DNA from: Rhizodiscina lignyota
Lineage: Eukaryota > Ascomycota > Dothideomycetes > Aulographales > Rhizodiscinaceae
Assembly (NCBI GenBank): GCA_010015805.1
Contig: ML978125.1
Span: forward strand, 2,108,001-2,172,000
DNA length: 64,000 bases
Direction: 5' to 3'
In this document: positions 1 through 11,146 of the stretch, in pieces
How positions within the stretch are numbered: position 1 is the stretch's first letter
Layout of the letters: every line of letters begins with the position of its first letter
The notes under the pieces: generated by a model
What the model was told of the DNA's origin: nothing
Databases searched by the model: none
The model's input: the letters and a program-made list of their open reading frames with translations, nothing else
Made by a program: the position numbers and the translations under genes

Positions 1-519
<519 letters not shown>

Positions 520-1052
520 TTTGAATGGGTTTGTTGTTGTGATGGGATCTGCGCGCCAAAAGTGACGTTAGAAACTGCGAGATAAGGAATTCGAGACCAA
601 CAGGCCCAAAAACGCGTCCAAAGCGCGTAAAAAGCAGGTGACTTACGACTTGAAATGTGTTATGTGAGTTGAGATGTGGTTTGAGAGCGGTTTGGAAGAC
701 GGACGATGGATGCAGCGGTTGTGGATGAAGAGAAAGAGGAGAGGAAGCTCGCTGGCGATGGGCGAGCAGGCTTATATACTAGCGCGGCGGGCCCCTCATC
801 ACCATTCGCCCGCTGTGTTTTGATGTTGCGCGTGTCGGCCGTGCACCACTTCCCGAAGCGGCATGGCGCGTTGATGAGCTCGCCCTCCATCAGGTATAAG
901 ATCGTTCCCTCCCACCTTCGCCGACTTTCTCTTCTCCTTCATCATCCACAACCGCTGCATCTCACGTCGCGCATCCACACCAGCTTACACAACTCAGCCC
1001 ACTCACACAGTCTTCTAATCTAACCACTTCACAACTCTCTCAAATCGTCCAA
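520..1052. promoter_or_regulatory. Shared H2A/H2B divergent promoter
   Basis: 533 bases separate the two divergent histone start codons. A TATATAAG on the minus strand (771-778) faces H2A, and a TATAAG on the plus strand (895-900) lies 153 bases before the H2B ATG. Such a bidirectional arrangement is the standard way fungi co-express H2A and H2B in S phase. The boxes are seen directly; the coordinated expression is inferred from the arrangement. Confidence 0.75.
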
Positions 1053-1655
1053 ATGGCTCCAAAGGCACAGAAGACTCCCACGACGGCCGGCAAGGCCCCA
1101 GCAGGCAAGGCGCCTGCTGAGAAGAAGGAAGCCGGAAAGAAGACCGCAGCTGCTGCCGGTGGTGAGAAGAAGAAGCGCACCAAGACCAGAAAGGAGACCT
1201 ACTCCTCCTACATCTACAAGGGTGAGTTTCACGCGTCTTCGCCTTGTTTTGACCCTACCCGACGCGCCTTATCGCGTGTTTTTTTCACGGTCAAAACAAG
1301 CTGCACTCTCACTCAATGAGGTCTGGATCCAGCTGACGCGTTTTGTTTTCTAGTCCTCAAGCAGGTGCACCCCGACACTGGTATCTCCAACCGCGCAATG
1401 TCGATTCTCAACTCTTTTGTCAACGATATCTTCGAGCGCGTCGCCACTGAGGCCTCCAAGCTCGCTGCCTACAACAAGAAGTCGACCATCTCATCCAGGG
1501 AGATTCAGACCTCGTATGTTCATTGCCTCTCCATTAGCTATCGCATTATCTGACCCAATCACAGTGTCCGTCTGATCCTGCCTGGTGAACTCGCCAAGCA
1601 CGCCGTGTCTGAAGGCACAAAGGCCGTCACCAAGTACTCTTCTTCATCCAAGTAA
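1053..1655 (+). CDS. HTB1: Histone H2B
   Basis: Core histone H2B, the partner of H2A. Three exons (1053-1221, 1354-1513, 1565-1655) give 139 residues, the usual fungal length. The lysine- and alanine-rich tail ([19 protein letters not shown]) is followed by the fold, with [40 protein letters not shown] and the C-terminal helix [21 protein letters not shown]. The Lys in AVTKYSSS is the conserved ubiquitination site that links to H3K4 methylation. The introns join in frame at Lys-Val and Ser-Val. The start follows a TATA-like box by 153 bases. It is transcribed divergently from H2A and convergently with ATG4. Confidence 0.98.
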
Positions 1656-2599
1656 ACGGGCTTTCTTCCGTTTGCTTTCACTTTTCATCGACTCTCATCA
1701 GGCAGAACGGGTACGAGGATTGCTTGATATGAGCATGGGCAGGCTTCATGGGTGTTCACGGTTTTCTCTAATGCGTCATGGATGGGTGTCTCTTTGCTGA
1801 CCGCAACCGGGTTTTCATGATATCCCGCTGGTCTTCTGGAACGGATGTACAGTACATCGGGATAAAGAGGAAGGAATCCCAAGATTTGAACATCACTTTA
1901 CGCTTTCCAGCTTTGCATTCAAACATGAACTGTGATATCTTGCGAGTTCAGTGCGATTGAACAATCGTACTTCTCTGCCTATAAGAAGCTGGAGGCGGCG
2001 ATAGCAGCGCTGAAAATGCGCGTGCGTGCGCCCTTCCAACCCGACCGACGGTAAGGACCCGATTGTTGACCTCGACGCGAGACGCGACCGTGACGCGCTT
2101 TGACTTTCTTGCGGGCGTGACGATGAAGAGCAGGACATGACACAGTCACCTCCGAACTGCCTATGAAATGTGCGACCTGCTCCGACCTGGTGGCGTTGAT
2201 ACGCGACGATTCTGCGTTGAAAGATGCGGTCCAACTGCAAGGCTTCCAACGGACATAAGGAGTAGAGAATACTGTAGAGTGTGTCCATGGGTGAAGATGC
2301 CAGTCTCCCCATCTCCTTGTGAGGTGGTTGGTGGGCGTCTGAGTTCTATCCGAGACCGCCCGCTGTATTCGAGTTTCTGTGCCGAAGGTGGCGAGACGGG
2401 ACGACGGAGCTATGCTCACAAGTCCGTTTTCTCCGTCTGATAATGGCGTGAGTTGACGCACCAATCCCACAAGCGCAGTATTTGGGGGAGTCGTCTCAGA
2501 TCCCTCTCAGCTAGTTATACAAGGTTCGAAAGTCATTCATGAGTAACGTTTGCTTTGGAATTATGCTCGATTGACACTGGTATCACGTTTAGAGCCTAT
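1656..2599. other. Intergenic, convergent 3' ends of H2B and ATG4
   Basis: About 0.94 kb between two stop codons facing each other. The open frames here start at non-ATG codons or have no family resemblance. I see no RNA gene or repeat. It should hold the two 3' UTRs and terminators. Confidence 0.6.
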
Positions 2600-4042
2600 C
2601 TACTCCTTATCTGTTTCTTCGTCATCGTCGAACGTCTCTACCTCATCCACAGCGCTTGCCCTCACTTCACCCAGTCCATGCACAGAGGGCTCCATGTCCG
2701 TAACATGAACGATCGATTTTCCCTGCACCTGTGCTACGCCTGCCCGCCAAGCCCGCCAGTCGTTCTCGTCGCGTATGAGAAACGCGATCAGCATGCTCGG
2801 GTCCATTTCGTCGAGATGAATGCGCCGCAAACGGCGGAGGTGACATGACGCGATGTCTTCATCACTATAATCTGAAGGGGAGGAGTGCATCGGGAGAGCA
2901 GGGCGCGTGTAATGTGGATCGAGGTAGAAGAGGTAAGAGCCTTGCGTGCCGACGAAGTAGTGGGATGATGAAGGGCGACCTCTGTGTCAAGGGAGTCAGC
3001 AAGTCAACATCGCGGCACACGAAATGCTTACCCTGCAATTCCGATAGACTGTGGCATTTGTAATGATGCCTTTAGCCCTTCCCAATACACAGGATTGACT
3101 CGATCAATCCCCAAGCGTGTCCCGACAAGTATCAGAGTTGGGGTAAACTGGCCGTTCTCGGACTTTGCGATCCTCATGAAGCTGTCCTCGTAGACAGCGG
3201 ATCCATCTCCCGTAACATAGACTTTCATCCCAGCGTCTGGGTATCCGTTCGCCAGGGCTTTTATGCTTCGCGATGCCGCCGAAGGACCGAACCACTCGCC
3301 AGGATGCTTCCCACATGCAGTTGCGCCATACTCGACAAACCTATGTATTGAGAAGGGTGCACTCGGATCGTCCGCAAACAATGACAAGAGCTTCCGCTCT
3401 TCGTCTTGCTTCGCCCCCCTTCTCCACTCTGCGATCGATTAACGTGACTCTTTGGGGAGCTATGGTTGAATACATACCTCGTCCAAGCTTAACTGAGAAG
3501 ACAGCGTTAGCCAGTACTGCCTGTCCAGACCGTATCATACAGCCCCATCCAGCGTCTGATGTGAAGCCGTCCTTGTCTGCTAATGTGCGTAACCGTACCG
3601 CGAAGCTCATCGCCGCATTCGCCTTGGGGTCTTGTGAGCGAGGTATTGGAGCGAAGTTAGATCGGTAGGTCATCCATATCCTCGACTCAAAATCATCAAG
3701 GAATGACGCCGGCCAACCCTTATCCTCATCGCTCTCCGGCTCGCTCTCGGACTGTGTTACCTGGTCGTATTCTTTGAGGTCGGGGTCTTCGGTGACGGAG
3801 CTGAGGTCGGTCGGCGCGGTAGATGTCTCGGAGGATTGCGATACGGAGAGTGCGGGAGGGGATGAGGCATCTGTACCGGATGGAGAGGTCTGTCGCCGTG
3901 ATGATGAGGGTGCTTGAGGACTGCAGTCGTACTTGTTCCCTAACAGCCAGATGGGGCCGTCGGAAGGCTCGTTGCGCGGCGGAGGATCCCAGAAGAGCTG
4001 GACGACTTTCTTGCTAAAGCGTCCAATATCCACATTGCTCAT
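2600..4042 (-). CDS. ATG4: Autophagy cysteine protease Atg4
   Basis: Atg4 is the cytosolic C54 peptidase that trims the C-terminus of Atg8 to expose its glycine, and later removes Atg8 from phosphatidylethanolamine. Three exons (4042-3478, 3428-3032, 2981-2600; introns 3429-3477 and 2982-3031) give 447 residues. The N-terminus [20 protein letters not shown] matches fungal Atg4. The catalytic Cys is in [10 protein letters not shown] (Cys168), and the Asp and His are in [11 protein letters not shown] (Asp342, His344). The family motif [18 protein letters not shown] is also present. Residues 41-110 are a Ser-, Pro- and acid-rich insertion, and the C-terminus is an acidic tail. The start lies 422 bases from the SQS1 start on the other strand, so the two probably share an upstream region. 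Confidence 0.96.
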
Positions 4043-4464
4043 GATACAGCTATTTTGATGGTTATATTCTCTGTATGTGCGGACAAAGAACAGCTGGACT
4101 GCACGGGAGGCTGGTCGTGCTACTGTGGTCGTGTGGAGAATGTGGTAGGGTGTAGTGACGTAGGGGATCGGATCCGCAATAAAGAAGGGAGCTCTTGGAG
4201 TTGAGGAGGGCCGACTTTCCCAAGATGCAGTACCAATAGAGCGTCAGTGAGATAGATGATCAGGTGGAAGTGTGGAGGTGTGTTAAGCTGAGAGTTCAAG
4301 TCACCTGCAGGCAGCACGGCGGTGCTCAAGCCACGCCCCGCCACAGTATCAGCTCCAGCTTCCCCGTTCAGCGAGCAGGGGTTCGGTAGTGGGGCATCAA
4401 AGGGCACGTCGACTTTCGGGCTGCCGTCTGTCAAGAATACACTGTCCCCTCCAAACAGTCCAGC
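4043..4464. promoter_or_regulatory. Divergent ATG4/SQS1 upstream region
   Basis: 422 bases lie between the ATG4 and SQS1 start codons. I see no clear TATA box or repeat. The promoter role is inferred only from the head-to-head arrangement. Confidence 0.45.
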
Positions 4465-6975
4465 ATGGCGGGAAACAAGAAGAAGAAGCACTGGCCTAAT
4501 GGCAGTGGGAAGCCTGCTCCAAAGTCCAGAATGGCTCCGCGCCGCGAAGAGGCTGCCAATGCCTTCCACCCATTCTCCATGCGAGACGAGGTCCTCAACA
4601 CCGAGCGCGGCCACAAATTCTGGAACTCGGATTCAAAGCTTCGGCACAAAGCCATAACGTTTGTGAGCGCTGGGAGGCTGGAGGGTGCTGAGCTCTCTCG
4701 AACGGATGATACAGGAGAAGAGAGTTCTACGTCACCGTCACCGCGGCGCACTGAGGTCGAGAGTTCAGCGAACGCTCTTTCCGAATTGAGTCTCGACACG
4801 ACCACGCTCCAGGTTGAAGGTAGCCGCGCCTTCCTCTTGATTTTAGATTATGCCACGTGTTTATTTTCCTTCTCAGAGAGCATTTCCTCCCACAACTCTG
4901 ACAAAATTACGTAGCAACCTCCACCCTCAACGTCCACTCTTCCTCCACAGGCACGAAGACTCCTCCAACTGCGACCCAGTCGTCCCCACCTCTTTTCTTT
5001 ATCGACACAACACCATCCAACATCCCTCTTCCAGACATGCCTCCGCCGAAAGTTCGCCCTGCATCCCCTGCTCACTCCGACTCGAGCGACGAAGTACTTT
5101 TCCAGGGAAGAAACGCGCCCAAAAAGATCTCGGATCCTATTAGGAAACTGCCGTCCACAGTCGGCTCGGCGTCTACAAGTATTGAAGAACAACAGTACAA
5201 GGTCACGGCGCGTCAACTGCCACAATGGGACCAGCACCAGGTTGACTGGGTCCACCGGAGCAAGCCTGGCATCGGCTGGCATCGTCCCAGTGGCCTCCTT
5301 CGCGGTCAAGATGTTGTTGACCCGGTCCTCCGCCTTAAAGAGGCGGATGAAGAGGAAGATGAGGCTGTAGCTGATTACATCGCAAACATCAAGGAAAATC
5401 AGGACAGCGACGACAAGGAGGATATGTCTACTTCTCCCATCTTTAAGCTCCGCGACCTGGCCCTAGAAGATGGATCACGGATGTCAACAGCTTGTAACGC
5501 ATCTACTCAAGGTGATTCAGCGGCAGAGGATAACGAATGGGATGAGACGATGCTCCATGACTTCGACGAGCTAAGCACCGATCAGGAGACGGTGACAACC
5601 GTGGTCAAGCTGCTGTCGAAGAGATCCAGGCCTTCCGGTGTCCAGTATCTCGTTGTATCTGAGGGTGAGACTGTTGACGACGCGAGATGGATACCTAAGA
5701 GTGCCCTCAACAGCACTGATGCATTGCAATTGATCAATACTTTCGAGAAGGAGTTCGCGCAGAAAGAACAGCAGTTTTTGGAGTCTGAGGAGACCTCAAA
5801 TTCCGATGATGATGATGAAGTCGATGACGACGATGACGACGACGCAGAGGAGGAGGAGGACTCTGAGGTCAGTGACGAGATGCAGGACATCGTTGATCAA
5901 GTGGTGGCGGGTATGGACGACGAGCATCTTGCTCGGCTCCTAAACAAGCAAGAGGAGCTGGGACTGGGCTCTGATGAGCTGCTCCTCTTTGATGACGAGA
6001 GCGAAGGAGATGAGATACCAGAGATCGTAAAGCAGGCGCTCAAGCCTAAGGAACGAAAGAAGCAAGCCAAGAGCAAGCGCGGCCGGGACTCCTTCCCAGA
6101 TGCGTCTCTCATGGCGGACGTTCTGGATCAAGACCCATACGGCGGCTTCGACGTCATGGACTTCGACCGCCCCAGTTTACGCCAGAAGAAGAAGGGCAGG
6201 AAGTTGGAGAAAACGTCGATAAGTTTCGGATACGACGGCTCGGAAGAGCTGGAGCAGACTATGCGCGCTACTTGGGAAGCAGACCGTGAGAAGAAGGCGC
6301 TCAGGAAGAGAGAGAGGGCGGAGCTAAGGTCGCAGGGACTACTGGGGCGCGGCAAGAAGGGCAAGCCAGATCTAAACGACAAATATGAGGAGGGCATGAG
6401 TTTCGCGCATATGAAGGGTGAGATCCAGCAGTTCTTGCAATCCACCCATGAATCGTAAGTGCTTGCTTGTAACAGTTATGGACGGCCTTATGAACTAACA
6501 CCTCAGGATTAGTCTCGCCTTGCCTCCAATGGACAAGAAGTCTCGCAAAATAGTGCATGAAATCTGCTCCGCTCTTGGTCTTAACTCGAAGTCCAAGGGT
6601 GCTGGAAGGAGTCGTTTCCCAGTCCTCATCAAGACCTCACGCACCATCAATGTCAACGAGGACGTCTTCAGCATGATCGAGAAGAATGCCGCCAGGGGCT
6701 TCTTTCCTCGCATGGACCGAAGGACTAATAATGCTACCGGGAAGTCGAAGGGCAAGAGGGGTGGCGGTGGCGGTGGAGTACTATCTGGCGTCAGCTACAA
6801 AGATGGTGACATTGTGGGCGGTTCGGCTCCTGAGATTGGCGCGGAGAACCGTGGACGTGCTATGCTCGAGAAGATGGGTTGGTCCACCGGCATGGGGCTC
6901 GGCGCAGTCGATAACAAGGGCATCTTGCTGCCTGTTACTCATGTTGTCAAGACTTCTAAGGCGGGTTTAGGCTGA
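4465..6975 (+). CDS. SQS1: SQS1-type R3H and G-patch protein
   Basis: This matches fungal Sqs1 (Pfa1), a G-patch partner that activates the DEAH helicase Prp43 in pre-mRNA splicing and ribosome assembly. Exons 4465-4819, 4951-6454 and 6507-6975 give 775 residues. The N-terminus carries the family block FSMRDEVLNTERGHKFWN followed by KLRHKAITFVSAG. Next come FFIDTTPSNIP and SDSSDEVLFQGR, a long acidic stretch, the R3H domain after LALPPMDKKSRKIVHE (about 621-680) and a C-terminal G-patch (about 731-775: NRGRAMLEKMGWSTGMGLG). Intron 1 uses a weak donor, GTAGCC. It was chosen because phase 1 fits both sides and restores the family sequence before the internal ATG at 5037. An annotation starting at 5037 would lose the conserved N-terminus. 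Confidence 0.92.
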
Positions 6976-7960
6976 TGGTATTTCGTCGAGCTACTGGTTC
7001 TTGTGTGTTGTGCAGGGACCATCGAATTTGCGGCTGCTGCGTGAAGTTCTCTTTCCTCCGTCCTTGACCTGATAGATGTCGAGGATTCACCTTCTGTTCC
7101 CCTTTGTTTCTAATAGACACGACTGCATGGCATGGCGAGGGCGGTGTATAGTATATCATAGATGATGGCCGCTTGCGGCTGATGACGGGAATGTTATGGA
7201 TCAGTTGGATACCCAAAAATGGTCGGCGCGTTACAGAGTCTAATGTCATAAGCCGGGGTGTGCCATGTGTCTTTGAAATGACGATCAGAGGAGGCTTGTG
7301 TGCAAATTGTAGAGTGATCTCAGCGATCTTAGACACCTCCCAATTCCCTCGAACGGCTACATAATGTAGAGGCCGGATCTTTGCTGTGAAGCAATCGCAG
7401 ATGTGCCCTTCTGATACCAGGGTTAGGGTTGGGGTTAAATGTCCTTCTATTATTTTTCGCAGTACATTGCATATGCATTAGATTCAATATAATATAGTAT
7501 TTTGGTATATACTATATTGATTCGTAAATTCGTAAGATTTTAGTCGTCCATTTGAAAGGCTTTCAGATCTTTCATATCCGTAGAGTTCTGGTGGAGGGCC
7601 ACATCGCTTCATTATGGGTTTTACTCCATCTTCAACCTTTAAAATCCAAAAGTAAAAATAGCAACATCCATCACACACCTCAATAGCACTTCCGAGACAC
7701 ATATTAAGCAGGAATCGAGCGCACAGAAGCGGCACGCATAAAGACCATATGTCAAACTGCATTGTACGCAAACCGATGTATGCATGGTATTCGCAAGCCT
7801 AATCACATCAACAAGAACACAGCCAAAACCAACCCAATGCAACCGCAACCAAGAAGTTTTCCGCACCACAACGCAGCCATGAGAAACCCCCCCAGTCAGC
7901 ACATCAGTGCCACCCCAGATACCAGTTCTGCTTATGCTACATACTATGCAATCCAACCCC
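6976..7960. other. Intergenic, convergent 3' ends of SQS1 and SWI1
   Basis: About 1 kb between facing stop codons. It contains a short telomere-like tract (7420-7441) followed by an AT-rich stretch (about 7440-7520). No gene is supported. Confidence 0.6.
7420..7441 (+). repeat. Short interstitial telomere-like tract
   Basis: The sequence AGGGTTAGGGTTGGGGTTAA contains about three units of the TTAGGG telomere repeat used by filamentous fungi, one with a base change. It lies in a gene-rich interior region, so it is an interstitial tract and not a chromosome end. Confidence 0.7.
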
Positions 7961-10900
7961 TCAAACTTCCAGCGCCGCAAACGCACAAAGCTGCTTGAGC
8001 GCCTGCGCCTCAATGTTCGGCGTCAACAGAGCGCCGAGCAAGACCTCGCGTTGCGGCAGCACGTCCGCCATGACCTTCAATAGCTGCTTTCTCTGACGCT
8101 CCGACTCGTCATCGCTCTCGTCCCCGTTAGCACCAGTGTCTGCAGCGTTGATAGCATCTTCATCCTTCGAGTCACCCTCCTCGCCTTCCTTCTCGAGCTC
8201 ACCGTTCATCTGCCTATCCTTCTGCGGTTGAAGCCCATTTACCGCACCCGTCGTCAAAAGATCATTCTTCGTCTTCTCGCCCAGCTTCTGCAACATGCCG
8301 AACGCGCGGTGCGTCACGAGCCCAAAGCCGAGCTCATGATCCGGTATACCCTGCTGTCCTGGCCTTCTGCCGGGCCCACCTGGACCAGTCGGAGCGGTAC
8401 GGTCAGTGCTGAGTGTGCACGCCAATCGCAGGAGACTAGGTGCCCATCCATCCTCTGCTTCCAGCCACGCACGAGCTAGACCACTGTCTGAGCTTGGCAC
8501 AAGCGTCGCAAGGATGTCAGCTGCAAGCATGCCTTGGATTAGATAAGGCTTGCGAGCCTCCGAGATGCGGTATTCAGCACCACCGGACGTCAAGCTGCGT
8601 GAAGCAGTTCGGTCTGGAATGACGCTGATTGCAAGTGCGAAGGCGCGCGAGAGGAGGTCATATTGTTGATGAGGAGGCAGCTTCGGGTCCAATGTACATG
8701 GGTCATTTAAGAACAGGTGCCTGTAGTACGCGCGGTTCGGATCGTCGCGCGCAAGCAGCTTCGCCAGTGAGTCGACGGCGGGCGGCAGGTAGCGGTGGAT
8801 GCTTGGATTGTAGCGCGCGAACCGACAGAGGGAGGAAGATGTAGGAGACGGCTGCGGCGCGAAGGAGATGAGGAAGTTTAGAATGTTGAGGGCATCTTCT
8901 CGCGAAGGAAGCTCGATTTTGTCGGTGACATTGGACAGGAAGACGATGAAGTCCTTCATGAAATCCTGCGTATTCGTGTGATTGCGCAGGAGCAAGTGCC
9001 TTGTCCCGATGAGCCGGATTGTGGTGCTGAAGAATTTGATAGTGTGTTCAGAGGCCAGTTGTGGATGATTCTGCGGCCAGAACGACAGGTTCCGTAAGAT
9101 GGTTGTCACCGCAATCAATCGGTCGGAAGCCCGATCAAGATCATACTCAGCCGTTGCAAAGTCCGGAATGTCCTGCAAGCTCTCTACCTCCGCTCGGCAA
9201 TGTCGAATGACATCCTCGTAAGGTGTGAGGTCAATAATGTCTGATACCTCGGCCGCTTCTTCCCGAAGCACGTCGACCTGGTCCTCAGCGCACTCGATAA
9301 GAACATCGATCAAGTCCTCACAGCGTTCTAAGTCCAGGAAGTGTATCCTCGTTTCGTGAGAGAGCTTGATCAAGTGATCCAATGCATATCGGACCTCACC
9401 TGAGATGCCAGACTGCAACGACATGCAGAGTGCTCGAATGTCGACCATGCCCATTTCCTCCGTGTCTGGGACAACCGGCTTTATCATGTCAATCTGCAAT
9501 CCGATCGTATTCAATTGGTTGACAGTGATCCCCCCATGGTGATCCATGAGGTGGAACTGCTGAGGAATGTAATGAGTACCATGATCCACTTTCTCAGGCT
9601 GAGGAGTATTGCCGGGTGCCGCATCAGCAGAAGGTTGCTCCATGGGCTGGCCTTCCGGAAACTTGTCTGTGGTCGCTGGAGACGGAGCGGCAATGCCAGG
9701 TTGCTGCACTGCAGGCGATGCTTCTGTCTTTACCATTTTATTTGGCGCACCCATGGAACTTTGCCGCTGCGAATTTGCCATGTCACTTTGTGGAGTTGAC
9801 CACCCGTTAGTTGCGGGGAGCGTCGCGTTGTTCTGTACGGGGGTCATCTGGCCAAGCTGGTTCTGCTGTGCCTGAGCAGCGCGCTGTTGCATCTGCGCGA
9901 GTTGTTGCTGATGCTGCATCATCTGCTGCTGCTGTTGGATGTCGGTCCCCACTCCTGGCATTGGCCTCGTTGGGGACATTTGTTGGTTCATTCCAGCTTG
10001 TGCACCTTGCATCTGTGGGTTCACCTGTTTGGTTGCGTCTTGACGCGAGCGCCAGTATGCGCTCTCATATGGCGCAAGATTTCTCTCGTAAGCGATCTTC
10101 AGTTCTTGCGCAGCTTGCTGGATAAGTGTAGGTGGAAATCCTAGCGCTTGGGCAATGTTGGGCCATCCGCTCTTGGAGTTGACAACTTGTGATCCTTTGG
10201 ACCGCATCACGAGCATGTACAGTTGATATAGGTGGACTTGGCGTCCACAGATCATTGGGGCAATCTCAATCTGTCGTCCGTTGCTCTGCATGAACGACTG
10301 CAAATTCCGCATGAATTGAGCAAGTTGAGCGTTCATAGCTTGAGGGTTGCGCGTCGGAGTGTTCATGGCTGGGTTTTGGCCGGACATGCCACCCATTCCG
10401 CCCATCATACCCATCTGATGACGATTTTGAGCGGCAGCATTCTGAGCAGCAAGACTCTGCTGTTGCTGTTGCAAGCGCATGTGGTGTATGCGAGTCGCCT
10501 CTTGCTGTCGCTGGGCGAGATTTTGCGACAGAACCACACCCTGTGGCATTCCACCCCCCTGCATCTGGCCAGGTGTCATGCCAGGTGTGCCTCCATAGTT
10601 GGGGTTATAGGCTTGCGGTGTGGAAGATGGAGGCATATTCATGCCACCCATTGGAAAAGACGGATTGAGCGGTGTGTTGACACGACTTCCATTCGCATCG
10701 GGAGGCGGCGACATGGACATGCCCATGCCGGGCTGAGCGCCTGGAAAGGGGCTCGGAGAGGCGTTCATCCTCTGCGCGGTCGTAGGTGGACGGAATTGCT
10801 GGTCCTGGAGAGTTGGAGATGGAGTCGCGTTTGCTGAGCCGCCCTGCTGTAGGTGCTGGTATGGGTTCGGCGGTTGAGGCTGGCTATTGGGGAAGCCTGG

Positions 10901-11146
10901 AAAGCCTCCAGGTTGGTGCGGTGTTTGTGATCTTGAGAGGTTGAGGTTTGGATTCGGTCGTGGCGACGCGGAAATGTTGTCGTCGTTCGGTCGCGGACGT
11001 TTCGAGGGGACGACGGGGTTCACGCTATACTGGGGATTCTGGAATGCCCCATTCTGCATTCGTTGCTGGAGGTTCAGATCGACGTTGTTCGGAGGGAACA
11101 TTGACCCATCGAACATTCCATTCGCGCCCGCCCATTGCTCGTTCAT
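7961..11146 (-). CDS. SWI1: SWI/SNF subunit Swi1, ARID protein
   Basis: A single-exon 1,061-residue protein. It matches the ARID subunit (Swi1/ARID1 type) of the SWI/SNF chromatin remodeller, which binds DNA with little sequence preference and helps place the complex on promoters. The first 270 residues are low-complexity (Gln, Pro, Gly, Met, Asn), typical of Swi1. The ARID runs about 275-365, with LAQFMRNLQSFMQSNGRQ, VHLYQLYMLVMRSKG and WPNIAQALGF. A second Gln-rich stretch follows, then an Arm-like helical C-terminal region from about residue 540 (GITVNQLNTIGLQIDMIKP; ETRIHFLDLERCEDLIDVL). An acidic segment lies near the C-terminus. The start ATG is clear and the upstream intergenic region is 1.9 kb. 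Confidence 0.93.
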   Translation of the reverse strand: MNEQWAGANGMFDGSMFPPNNVDLNLQQRMQNGAFQNPQYSVNPVVPSKRPRPNDDNISASPRPNPNLNLSRSQTPHQPGGFPGFPNSQPQPPNPYQHLQQGGSANATPSPTLQDQQFRPPTTAQRMNASPSPFPGAQPGMGMSMSPPPDANGSRVNTPLNPSFPMGGMNMPPSSTPQAYNPNYGGTPGMTPGQMQGGGMPQGVVLSQNLAQRQQEATRIHHMRLQQQQQSLAAQNAAAQNRHQMGMMGGMGGMSGQNPAMNTPTRNPQAMNAQLAQFMRNLQSFMQSNGRQIEIAPMICGRQVHLYQLYMLVMRSKGSQVVNSKSGWPNIAQALGFPPTLIQQAAQELKIAYERNLAPYESAYWRSRQDATKQVNPQMQGAQAGMNQQMSPTRPMPGVGTDIQQQQQMMQHQQQLAQMQQRAAQAQQNQLGQMTPVQNNATLPATNGWSTPQSDMANSQRQSSMGAPNKMVKTEASPAVQQPGIAAPSPATTDKFPEGQPMEQPSADAAPGNTPQPEKVDHGTHYIPQQFHLMDHHGGITVNQLNTIGLQIDMIKPVVPDTEEMGMVDIRALCMSLQSGISGEVRYALDHLIKLSHETRIHFLDLERCEDLIDVLIECAEDQVDVLREEAAEVSDIIDLTPYEDVIRHCRAEVESLQDIPDFATAEYDLDRASDRLIAVTTILRNLSFWPQNHPQLASEHTIKFFSTTIRLIGTRHLLLRNHTNTQDFMKDFIVFLSNVTDKIELPSREDALNILNFLISFAPQPSPTSSSLCRFARYNPSIHRYLPPAVDSLAKLLARDDPNRAYYRHLFLNDPCTLDPKLPPHQQYDLLSRAFALAISVIPDRTASRSLTSGGAEYRISEARKPYLIQGMLAADILATLVPSSDSGLARAWLEAEDGWAPSLLRLACTLSTDRTAPTGPGGPGRRPGQQGIPDHELGFGLVTHRAFGMLQKLGEKTKNDLLTTGAVNGLQPQKDRQMNGELEKEGEEGDSKDEDAINAADTGANGDESDDESERQRKQLLKVMADVLPQREVLLGALLTPNIEAQALKQLCAFAALEV

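Noticed and set aside
1893-2470. Minus-strand frames of 139 and 163 residues between H2B and ATG4
   Set aside because: Two overlapping registers with no motif in a region between convergent genes; most likely chance frames.
5582-5890. Serine-rich minus-strand frame inside SQS1
   Set aside because: It is the complement of the Asp/Glu-rich coding stretch of SQS1, a usual shadow of acidic repeats.
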